A stretch of DNA of 64,000 bases, taken from Phanerodontia chrysosporium (taxonomy: Eukaryota > Basidiomycota > Agaricomycetes > Polyporales > Phanerochaetaceae). The notes below the pieces were generated by a model. That model saw only the letters and a list, made by a program, of their open reading frames with translations. It made no database searches and was not told the origin of the DNA. Every line of letters starts with the position of its first letter. Within the stretch, counting starts at the first letter, position 1. The position numbers and the translations under genes are program-made. The stretch is from contig MJGA01000025.1 of NCBI GenBank assembly GCA_001910725.1, positions 372,001 to 436,000 on the forward strand, read 5' to 3'. Shown one piece after another: positions 55,101-64,000 of this stretch.

Positions 55101-58100
55101 CTCACTTCATGTTCCCAGCTACTCTGGACGCTATTCAACGCCTGCCCCGTCACCTTGTACGAGCTCACCTTCTTGGCAGACAAGATGCCACCGCGTCTCG
55201 TCGACAAGAAGGTCCAGGTCAATGTCCTCATGGATCGTTGGACTCTCAGCCCCCACATCGACCTCAACGAAGCCAAACAGTTGTACGCCCGCCGTCGCGC
55301 CGATACCTCCCTCCAGAACCAGAAATATATGAAGGCCATCAAAACTCTCTTCGGCATCAACAAACGAGGCGCCTCGAAGGTAGAAGATCTCGGAATCGTT
55401 CCCGACAAAGACGTCGTCGACCCGGATGCCGACTACGTCCCTGGCACAGATGCCATCGTAGCCGACAACGGCGAGGACTTCGACGACGGTGACGAGATCG
55501 ATCCCAGCGACGATGACAACGACGACGGCGACAACGACAACGACAACGACAATGACAACGACGACGACGACGACGACAACGAGGGTGACGACGACCGCGA
55601 CGACGAGAACGACGATGACGATGCGCTGAACGAACACCATTCCACCGAGAAGGACGAGAACGACATGGATGAAGACGACGACGACAGCGACGAGGAGCCC
55701 GCCCACAAGCAGAAGCAGAAGAAGTCCGCGCTCAAAGCCAGGCCCAAAAAGACCACTGCGACCAGGGGGCCGAGGCCGTCCACCTCGCGTGCGAAGGGCA
55801 AGGCACGTGCGACAGTCTTGGATGAACCCGTCGAGACAGACGTCACCAAGGGCGTCAAGGGCAAGGGCAAGGCCAAGGCCAAGGGCAAGGGCAAGGAAGT
55901 CAAGGCCGGAAAAAGCAAGGGCACGGGTAAGGGCAAGGGCAAGGACAAGGACAAGGACCCTGCTCCCGTTGCCGACTCCGGTTTCGTCGACATTTCTCCC
56001 TACCGCGAATGGCTGAACCCGACGAACTTCCCCCTCCTCGAGGTAGTTCAGAATATCGTCGACGACCTCCAGTTCTGCAAGCCCATCATCGACTCATTCG
56101 TCGTAGGCAAGACGACAGAGCGTCGTTGGAAAGACTCCCACCTCCGCGAAAACGTTCCCTCATCCATCCCCGCGCAGTGGCTGCTGCGCATTCACTACAA
56201 CTATCCCGCCATCGGCAGCAACTCAACGCGCGTCATCGTCCGTGACCTTCTCATCGCCCTGCACTTCGAATACGCATACTCGACGGTCGTGCTCTCAAAA
56301 ATCAAGGACATGATCGTTTTCCGCAAGACCCGCGACATCCTCCAGGACGTGCTCGACAAGTACTGCCGCCCATCCCTCACACGCGACCAGCTCCTCCTCG
56401 TCAGTCAGCGCGAATGGCAGTGGCCAGACAGATACCGCGTCACTTTGAACGACGCCGATTACGATTGGTGCGCCCCATCCGCAAGCGACACGAAGTTCTG
56501 GCTTGTCCGCCGCGCGACGATCGCCAGCGAGAAGCAGAAAGTCCTCGCGCCCATTCTCAAGGCCCTTGGGCTCGCATCTGCGTCGGCATTCAACCCCGAG
56601 ACCTCTCAGGTCATGCCTGGGTCCGTCTCACAGTCCGTCTTCTTCGCTGCGCAAGGATTCCTCACGGTGAGAATCCTGAAGCCGTCTCGCCGCGTTACTT
56701 GCTCACCCTTCGTACAGGCACTCATGGGTAACATGCAGCACAAGTACGAGATCGAGAAGATCAGGCTCCAGTTGCGGAACCAGCACCCGGAGAGGGAGAC
56801 GCGCGAAGTCCTCGAGAAGAGGCTCGAGGAGGAACGGTACTTCGACCCGTCGAAGTACTGGAACATGTATCCGCTGCCGACCGAAGGGATTCGAACCGTG
56901 GTTGACTACGACAAGGCATCACCCTGGAACCTCAACGCGCTGACCTCCTTCGATCCAGATGGCCCACCTCGCGTTCCGTTGACGAGGACGCCTCCGGCCA
57001 ACTCGGGATCAGACTCGGCTGGCAAGGGCGCGACTTCAGACGCGATCGAGATCGACAACAACGAGCTCGTCATCGTACCCAAGTCGTTCGAGGTCTATGT
57101 CGGTCAAAAGCGCACGTATACCCCACCCTCAGCTCAGGAAGTTGCGGCAACGACGTCTCCGGAAGCAGCTCCCTCGACGCCCAAGAAGCGGAAACACAAC
57201 GTGACGTCTTCGCCGCAGAGCGGTTCCACCGGCGAGACCCCCTCGACGAGGTTGGCGAGGAGTGGTTCCGTGGTTCGGTCACCTGTGAAGAAGAAGGCCC
57301 GCCACGACGAGGGTGAGGTCTCGGCCGTGGACGAAGACGTCGAGATGGATGAGGCCGACGAGCCTTTGACCAATCTTGCGTCGACCTCCGCTTCCAAGCC
57401 CAAGCCCCGCCCTCGGCGAGCTGCGTCGAAGACACCGCAGTACGCTATGGCCGGTGAAGACTGGGACTCGGGCTCCTCGGACGAATACGCTGACGATGGC
57501 TCCAGCAGCGAGCTGTCGACATCGGACGACGAGGGAGTATCCGAGTCTGACGACGAGCTTTCGGACGACCCCGAGCTGCGGCAGTACGTCGCTGAGGCAC
57601 TCGCAAGGAAGAAGGGAAAGGAGTTGGCTATGATGCACGCTGAGGCTGCGTCTCAAGCTGCGCAAGACGATCGCCATCGTCGGGCTGAAGCTCAAGAACG
57701 AGAACGCAAGTTGCGCAGAGAGAAGCGGCTCTCACGTCGAAGGGGACAGGAGCAGGTCGCGGCGCGAAATATCTCTGGTGAGTTCGCCCATTTCGATGTC
57801 CCTCCTTCGATCGCTCCTCGAGCAGCGATCGGATTGCGTACGCTTCCCCGACCGCTCCTCGAGCAGCGATCGGATTGCGTACGCTTCCCCGACCGCTCCT
57901 CGAGCAGCGATCGGATTGCGTACGCTTCCCCCGACCGCTCTTCGAGCAGCGATCGGATGTTGCATACGTCTTTCCTGATCGCTGTTCGAACAGCGATCGG
58001 GTTGCGTAAGCTCTATCCGATCGTTCTTCGAACAGCGATCGGATTGTGTACTGCGTTCCCGACTGCTCCTCGAGCAGCGATCGGATAGCGTACGAGTTCT

Positions 58101-59106
58101 CAATCTTCTGTCGAGAACCAACGTTTCCCCGATCGCTATTCGAACAGCCATCGGGAATCTACACTCTTCTCGTCTTCAAGTATTGTAGGCTAATTGCTTC
58201 AATTCGCCAGATGACATAGACATGCTCAACTCCGAGGAGGAGAGGGAGGTGCTGCTCGACTCTCATGCCAATGACGAGCACGAGGACCCCGACGTCCACG
58301 GCGATACCGAGGACGAGGACCAGGACGAGGACCAGCACGAGGACCAGGACGGCAGCGGCTCCGATAGCGATGGCCGACCATCAGCTCCTGAAGGCTCGCA
58401 GTCTCCTTCCCCAGAGCCCGACCAATCGCTCGCATACGACAACCCTGCCGACATCGCTGCTTCATCACAGCTCACGTTGCCTCCGTCACAGCTCCCGTCC
58501 TCGTCGATCACCGATGCAACCCCGTCATTCCCAGGCGTCGTCCGCCACAGTCGCACGAGCTCGGAGTCCAGTCTGTCGTCCCTTCCGCCCACTCGCCGTT
58601 CATCGTCCCTCGCACCTGCCGCACCCGACTCATCGCTCCATCCCCCTCCGCCCTCACAGCCCAGACGCTACCCTCGCCATGGTCAAGAGTTGTTCGTCCC
58701 GCCCCCAACCGAAGAGTTCGACCGCCAGTACGCTGCCCAGCGCGAACTTGAGCTCGACGCCGCGCGTTTCGACGAACTGCCCCAATCGTCGGCCCCCTCC
58801 TTCTCACAAGGCCCCACCCTCGCCATGTCGCATCGCCCCTCCGCTGCCACCAGATCATCGACGCCCGCCGCTCCCTCACCTCACACTCCCTCCCGCACGC
58901 AACCAACCTCCCCTGCATTCGCACAAACCTCTCAACCCTCACACGATGACGACATCGAAATGCACCACGAGGAGGAAGAGTCACGCTCGTCGCCCGTCGA
59001 AGACTTCCCACCAGGTCCAACCACCAGGCAGAGGGCGTCCCGCGCCCCGATCACCATGGAACCTCTTCGCCCCTCGTCATCTCGTACGAAGCATCAGAGG
59101 CGCTAA
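52187..59106 (+). CDS. Large orphan protein X1, 1940 residues
   Basis: Not recognised. Eight exons (52187-52366, 52443-53157, 53216-53871, 53934-54545, 54913-55068, 55119-56666, 56718-57777, 58211-59106) join with perfect phase into 1940 residues. Layout: basic Gly/Lys start; helical, coiled-coil-like region (TSELERTHTERLQQLSKAAKK, ALKQELAAAKVEASEAKTA); a folded part with LLWTLFNACPVTLYELTFLAD and LMDRWTLSPHIDLNEAKQLY; an acidic Asp/Asn/Glu tract near 55500 and a Lys/Gly repeat near 55880; a second folded part (WLNPTNFPLLEVVQNIVDDL, FLTALMGNMQHKYEIEK); then a long Ser/Pro/acidic tail. There is no catalytic motif that I know. Introns 4 and 7 (367 and 433 nt) carry palindrome arrays; the others are 50-76 nt. 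The first half is G-rich and the second C-rich on the coding strand, so two genes read as one remains possible. Confidence 0.7.
54546..54912 (+). repeat. Palindrome array F inside intron 4 of X1
   Basis: Five full copies and one half copy at 54597-54848, spaced about 48 bp with nearly the same spacer (GGCGAGGCACAGGTGCTCG). Here both arms have changed together: left CCGACCGCT, right AGCGGTCGG. The intron keeps GTGAGT and CACAG ends. Confidence 0.9.
57778..58210 (+). repeat. Palindrome array G inside intron 7 of X1
   Basis: Eight copies at 57808-58154, spaced 41-43 bp in the first part with the repeated spacer ATTGCGTACGCTTCCC. Left arms are often CCGACCGCT while right arms stay AGCGATCGG. Confidence 0.9.
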
Positions 59107-59670
59107 ACTTCACTCGTCCCTCCACTCCCTCCCGTCACCGTCACCGTCCCTCGCCCTCCATGTCCCATGAGTACATCGCGCGTTCGTCATCATCGTCCAT
59201 AGATTACATGTACTTTTACTGCACTATTTCTATCGTATAATTTCATTCTCGCTTTCTCATCATTTTTCTCCCTCAAAACACTCGTGCTGTCTCCGCAACG
59301 CTCAGGTAAGCCACTTCATTCCCTTAGCCACTACCCACAAATTCGCAACGTCCTCCCTGGGCCTTTAGATATAGCACCGGTCTGTGTCTTCGCTCCCTCT
59401 CTTCCGTTCCCACCCTCCCCTCCCCCATGACATGAGGTACACCACACTAATGCGTTTTACACCTCGCTTACAACCATATCAAGTCACATCAATCGATATC
59501 GCTCCGTTTACATGTTTTTCCCCATCATCAACGGATTATCGCGCAGCAATTTTCCGGTTTTTAATCCTTGCCAAAGTCATTTCACCCGCGCGCACCCCCC
59601 TCCCCTCCTCCCTCTCATCACCTCCTTTGAAATCGCACATCTCTTCCTTGCGCAGACGACACAACACAAT
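59107..59670. other. Intergenic spacer, C/T-rich
   Basis: 564 bp between X1 and X3. No palindrome occurs here. It is strongly pyrimidine-rich on the plus strand near 59370-59430 and 59580-59650, as expected for a fungal promoter. No gene is visible. Confidence 0.5.
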
Positions 59671-62600
59671 ATGCCTCCTGTCAAACCCACCTCTGTGACC
59701 CATAGGCAACTCGCTCCTGATCGACGCTCATCCCAAGTCCAGCAGGCGCTCGCAATGGACGCCATGCTTGCAGATCCGTACGTTCTCCTCTCTATGCTCT
59801 TCGACATCCATCGCTAACTCTGTCCAATCGACTTCCTCATTCATAGCTCTTCTCGTCCTGTCAATGAAGTAGAGGTCGACCTCGCTGCACCTCCCTTCGC
59901 CTTTCTCGCAAACGACGCCGTCCCTCAGAACGACGTCAACAACTTCTTGCGTTTGTACGATCGCTCGCACGACGATCGCGACTTCCATGACTCCCGTCGC
60001 AAAGAAGTACTTCTATCCAAGCTCCGTTACATCTACAAAAAGGGCACCGTATCTGACAAGATACGCCTCCTCACCTCACGCCACAAGGTCGTCATCGACG
60101 ATCACTACATCCGCCCCGCGAGCCATGCTTCCATCGCTCTCGATATGTCGTCTGGCACCATGGACTTCAAATTCTGCGTCCCTCGTCAGCCCGGCTTCGG
60201 CGCAGTTATTCCAAACACTATCGCCGGACTTCATTGGTGTTGGAAGCTGTTCATCACCCGTGCTCGCTTCTTCGCAAACAAACATGCAAGGCTCGGCTTC
60301 GACCCCGTCGGCTCCATGCTTTACATCGGCACCGCAAACGACGAGGATCTCTGGCTCGTCTTCGCTCCTAACGACTTCTTTCGCGACGACCCCCAAATCG
60401 AGTACAAACCTCCGGGCACCATCTCTGGCGATCCCAGGCTCTCACATATACACTGGTACTACGCATGCATCTGGCTCGCTTTCGTTATGCGCAAGCGCGG
60501 AATCTCAGACGTTACTTGTAGCGATGAGATGTATTGGAACCTGGACGATCCCTCCTTGGATTCTCTCAAGGAGATAACCAACATCCTGTGAGTACATTGT
60601 CCTTGTCTTTGTCTTTGCCATTGTCGTCGTCCGTTTCCCCCTGCCGCTCTTGCGGCATCATGATGACGTTGACTTTGTCAGCCACTTCATGCCCAGTCAT
60701 CGCGAACCACGATCGCTCTTCGAGCAGCGATCGGTGCAACTCGGTCCCTCGACCCCTCGTCGTCGCCGACACCCCGATCGCTGCTCGAGCAGCGGTCGGA
60801 GTTACCCCCCTCATTCTCGGTCCCTCGACCCCTCGTCGTCGTCGATGCCCCGATCGCTGCTCGAGCAGCCGTCGGAGTTACCCACCTCATTTCAACGTGG
60901 CGTCCTCCATGCCACTTTCACCGACCGCTGCTCGAACAGCGATCGGGAGCCCCTCCCCTGAACTCTCTTCACCTCCGTCTCCAGCACTATTTCACTGACA
61001 TAAATATTTCCTCGAGTGAGGGCGGTCGAACCCTACAGCTTGATGCTGTCGTCAAACTTCATGATCACTGGAACAACGACTATGAAGACTTCCGACACAG
61101 ACTGCCCGACAACGTCAGCGACTGGTTCGCAAAGCGCAAGCCTATGGTCATCTGCTCTCGCTACGGTCAGAACAAACCCATCAGCACTGCTCCCGACACA
61201 CTCGAAGCTTACGCGCAAGAGTGGCGGACCCTCCACAAGTTCGAGAACATCAAGTTTCTCTCACTCGCTCTCTCCACCGATGTCAGGTCAGTTATTCCAC
61301 TACCACACCCCATCCGTTTCCACTTTCCCTCAATTCATCCATCACCTGTTCTAACCGCCACCTCCCCTCAGAGCCGACTTCGTCGACACCTACCATGCCA
61401 TCCCCGACGAAGAGATCTACCAAGATCACCCAGAGCTATACACCCATTGGGACCCCGAGGTTCGCCAACATCTAGAGCTCGACGACCTCCTCGCGCTCCC
61501 TCTCGCAGATGAGGACAACAACCAAATTCACATCTACGACGCTGACGGCTACCTTGTTCCTCGCACCGTTTCTGTCCCTGCTTCCCCCGCTGCCATGCTC
61601 GTCAACTTCAAACGAATCGACGACCTTTTCATCAGCTCCGCCCAGCACACATCGCGTTCCTACACCCATGACGACGGCGAAATCAACTCAGGCCGTCCCA
61701 GCCTCTACACAATCTATCCTCAAGCTTGCCTCCATCACCTCGGCCACCTCCAGGCCACTGTCCTCCCGCGCCCTCATCGTAACTTCGTCAGCAACCTGAA
61801 CAGGGCCGTCGGACTCACTCATTGGGTCGACGAGGGCGAGTTCGGAGACTCCAGCGATGACGACGAGCTCGAGCGCCGTAGCCAGGCAAGCCTTCATCCT
61901 CACCAGGAAAAGATCACCGAGTCCCCCATTACCACCAGTGCTCTTCAAATTTACGCCCTTCCCATGCATCGCAGCAGACGCACCGCCAAACACCACGACG
62001 TTCAACGCGGTCAAATAACCGCTTCCCTCGCCTACCATTACGTCACGTCCACTCCCGAGACCAAGACCCTCAATAACATCAAGGATCAGTTCAAGGCCGG
62101 CCTTCCGCATCAACGCTTCAAAGAGAAGATCAACACCCCGGAATTGCCTCGAGAGTTGCGCATCGAAGTTGTCTATCACTTTGACATGTGCAAGCTTGAG
62201 GACAAGTATTACGACGGCGCGTAAGTTCCCTCTCACCTACTCGTTCCTCGCCCGCATACTCACCCCACCTCCAACCCTTCTCTCCCCCATTTCTCACGTC
62301 GCTACATCCCTCAGCGTATTCTTCAAGGAAATTGTCTCACCCCTCATCCGCTCCTGGTCGCACGGCAGCCTGAGAGAAGATATTATCCCACATTTCACAG
62401 CTATCGACACCAAGGTAAGTATCAACCTTTTGCTGCCGTATTCCCGAACCATCGTTCATAGAGTCCCTTCATCGACCTCAATCGTACGCTAGGTCTACCC
62501 CCAGCTTTACAACTGGACAACCCAGGGCTTGACCACTCTGCTCGAGCACCTTCATGACCAAGGCACCATGACCGAGGGCGCCGGTACTCATGTTCCATCA

Positions 62601-64000
62601 CATTTCATCGATCTTGTCGCCAATCTAGAGCGCGCCCTCAGTTATTGCCACACCGGCATCGCACGCGTCATGACTCGAAGTACCATGGACCCCCTCTGGC
62701 TGTCCACAAGCCTGCTCATCGACGGTATGCCGTGTCTGAACCCAGACATTGTCTCCATTACTTTCCCAAACGGCCTACCCAAAGTCGACGTTTCCCTCCA
62801 CAATTGGCCTTGCGAAGACAACGGAATAGTCCCAAAGTCTGCCGCCCGCGCAGGTCTGATCTATCACTATGGCGTCGATTTATGTGCCGTGAGTAAACAT
62901 TTTGTTCTCTGCTCTTCACCGTCGAATCGCACTTCTGTTCTCTCCAATCACTTCATTTCCGTCGTCGTGTTCATGTTCATTGTTTCCCACTGGTGTCCAC
63001 CGATCGCTGCTCGAGGAGCGGTCGGTTTCTCCCCGTGCTTTCACCCCCTTTCACCTTCGTTCCCGATCACTCTTCGAGAAGCGATCGGCTCTCCTCTCTC
63101 CCTACCTCACGCCTCTCCGTTTCCGATCCCTGCTCGAGCAGCGGTCGGATTTCGCCTCTCCCTACCACACGCCTCTCAGTTTCCGATCCCTGCTCGAGCA
63201 GCGGTCGGATTTCCCAGCCCCTCACACACTCCCCTTCGTTTCCGATCCCTGCTCGAGCAGCGGTCGGGTTACCCTCCCTCGCGACGGAGTCAGTAACATG
63301 TACTACATCCTACCCCCTCATACAACCCCATGGCTTTCAACCTCCTTCTGGATGGATACTGATTGTCCATCATCCTCCAGCGTTTTCAAGCCACCTTCTC
63401 CCTCGAAATCCTTGGCGCGAGGTCCGCTTTCAATGCGAGTGATCCATCAAAGACCGTCTCATCGGCATCTCGCGCCTTCGACCTCTGCGTCGCCTTCTGG
63501 CGCGTGTTCGAGCAGGAGACAGTTGCTTGGCTCCTCAACGAACTCGAGCAAGACATTCAGAGACAATCTCGCTCCCACCAAGCCCCCGGTGACAACGATA
63601 TCCCCCCGAAGATCGCAAAGAAGCTCTTCGTTTTCTCTCCCAAAATTGCGAACATCCCCTTTCCCTCGCTGGAAGCGCTCACCTCTTGAACGTCGTCGCA
63701 ACAACGAACGACGCTCGTCTCGACTACTTGCCCGCTAGTTCCACCCTCCCTCAAACCACCCGTTTCGAACTCTGTTGGAATCTCATCAACAGTTGCCTCG
63801 ATAACGACAAGCCCCCCACCGCTCCGTTCACCTCCACCTCGTTCGCATACCGCCTCCTCCTTCGCCTCTATCACTCTCTTCCATCTCTCTACCCCGACTT
63901 CTTTCGTGACCCCACAAACAACAAAAAGGCTATCTGTCACCTTCTCCAATCCTCTCTTTTCGAAACCGGCATCGTCTATCTCCCTTTCTTCGACACTCCG
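59671..64000 (+). CDS. Large orphan protein X3 (3' end outside window)
   Basis: Not recognised. Exons 59671-59777, 59847-60587, 61017-61286, 61372-62220, 62315-62414, 62493-62888 and 63381 to the window edge give at least 1028 residues. It appears folded throughout: FLANDAVPQNDVNNFLRLYD, IAGLHWCWKLFITRARFF, GSMLYIGTANDEDLWLVF, WYYACIWLAFVMRKRG, LDAVVKLHDHWNNDYEDFR, LHHLGHLQATVLPRPHRN, RAGLIYHYGVDLCA and RFELCWNLINSCLDND. It is rich in Trp, His and aromatic residues and has few low-complexity parts, suggesting an enzyme or a large binding protein, but no motif is decisive. One base is missing near 63687 (after SLEALTS), after which the frame runs openly to the edge. Introns 2 and 6 (429 and 492 nt) hold palindrome arrays; the others are 69-94 nt. 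Confidence 0.75.
60588..61016 (+). repeat. Palindrome array H inside intron 2 of X3
   Basis: Four copies at 60709-60946. Two spacers share CGGTCCCTCGACCCCTCGTC. The splice acceptor at 61016 (CCTCGAG) was chosen because it alone keeps the frame into GGRTLQLDAVVKLHDHW. Confidence 0.85.
62889..63380 (+). repeat. Palindrome array I inside intron 6 of X3
   Basis: Five copies at 63000-63267, spaced about 60 bp with related spacers (CCTCTCCCTACC...CACGCCTCTC). Left arms read CCGATCCCTGCTC, right arms GAGCAGCGGTCGG. Confidence 0.85.

Noticed and set aside
56883..56905. Possible antisense tRNA T-arm (GGGATTCGAACC) in X1
   Set aside because: It lies within a well-phased coding exon, and neither acceptor nor D arm can be formed with the flanking sequence.
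55071..58088. Separate gene starting at 55184 (MPPRLVDKK)
   Set aside because: The preceding exon joins in phase through a normal 50 nt intron and adds a folded-looking segment (LLWTLFNACPVTLYEL), so one gene X1 fits better. The composition flip keeps this alternative open.
54597..58154. CRISPR-like appearance of palindromic repeats with regular spacers
   Set aside because: Spacers are repeated copies rather than unique sequences, the arrays lie within spliced introns of a eukaryotic gene, and no cas-like genes are present.
45000..64000. Mating-type locus or Starship-type giant element
   Set aside because: No homeodomain, pheromone receptor or tyrosine-recombinase (DUF3435-like) motif is visible in any frame of this region.

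Overview
This window comes from a filamentous basidiomycete, most likely an agaricomycete of the Polyporales/Agaricales type. Genes are split by many 47-60 nt GT-AG introns. Two F-box/leucine-rich style paralogues and a third F-box protein are present, a KDZ transposase carries its CxC5/CxC6 cysteine clusters, and a Ty3/gypsy element is present. No bacterial features are seen.

Region 1 (1-21.4 kb) is ordinary gene-dense chromosome: a flavin monooxygenase cut by the window edge, two F-box/LRR-like paralogues, two unrecognised proteins, KIN17, EBP2, NADP-glutamate dehydrogenase, a small unknown basic protein, an F-box protein, and a 1411-residue BBC1-like actin-patch protein. Six of these reading frames can only be closed by assuming single lost bases. 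Where a conserved motif fixes the position, these are lost G/C bases in short runs. After correction all exon phases fit exactly, which points to under-called short G/C runs in the assembly rather than to six pseudogenes.

Region 2 (21.4-45 kb) is a nest of mobile DNA: an LTR-like segment, an interrupted unknown coding fragment, three copies of a hairpin-rich repeat (repeat A), a SAP-like gene followed by a truncated KDZ transposase gene, and a 5'-truncated gypsy element read from the minus strand. The gypsy element has two very long open frames. Its gag-protease frame carries about 1650 extra codons of unknown function, and its pol frame starts with a predicted multi-span membrane segment. 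Next to it lie diverged LTR relics, one of which has almost no cytosine on the plus strand.

Region 3 (45-64 kb) is the most unusual part. About forty copies of a 26 bp palindrome occur only here, in promoters, spacers, and exactly four long introns of two large orphan genes (1940 residues, and more than 1028 residues running off the window). The region also holds three members of a small orphan protein family. Two form an inverted pair whose upstream sequences are about 99% identical while their exons are only about 70-80% identical. A SAM-like protein gene lies among them. No known domain explains the two large proteins. I infer that palindromes, cassettes and large genes form one lineage-specific, rapidly rearranging locus; its function cannot be read from sequence.
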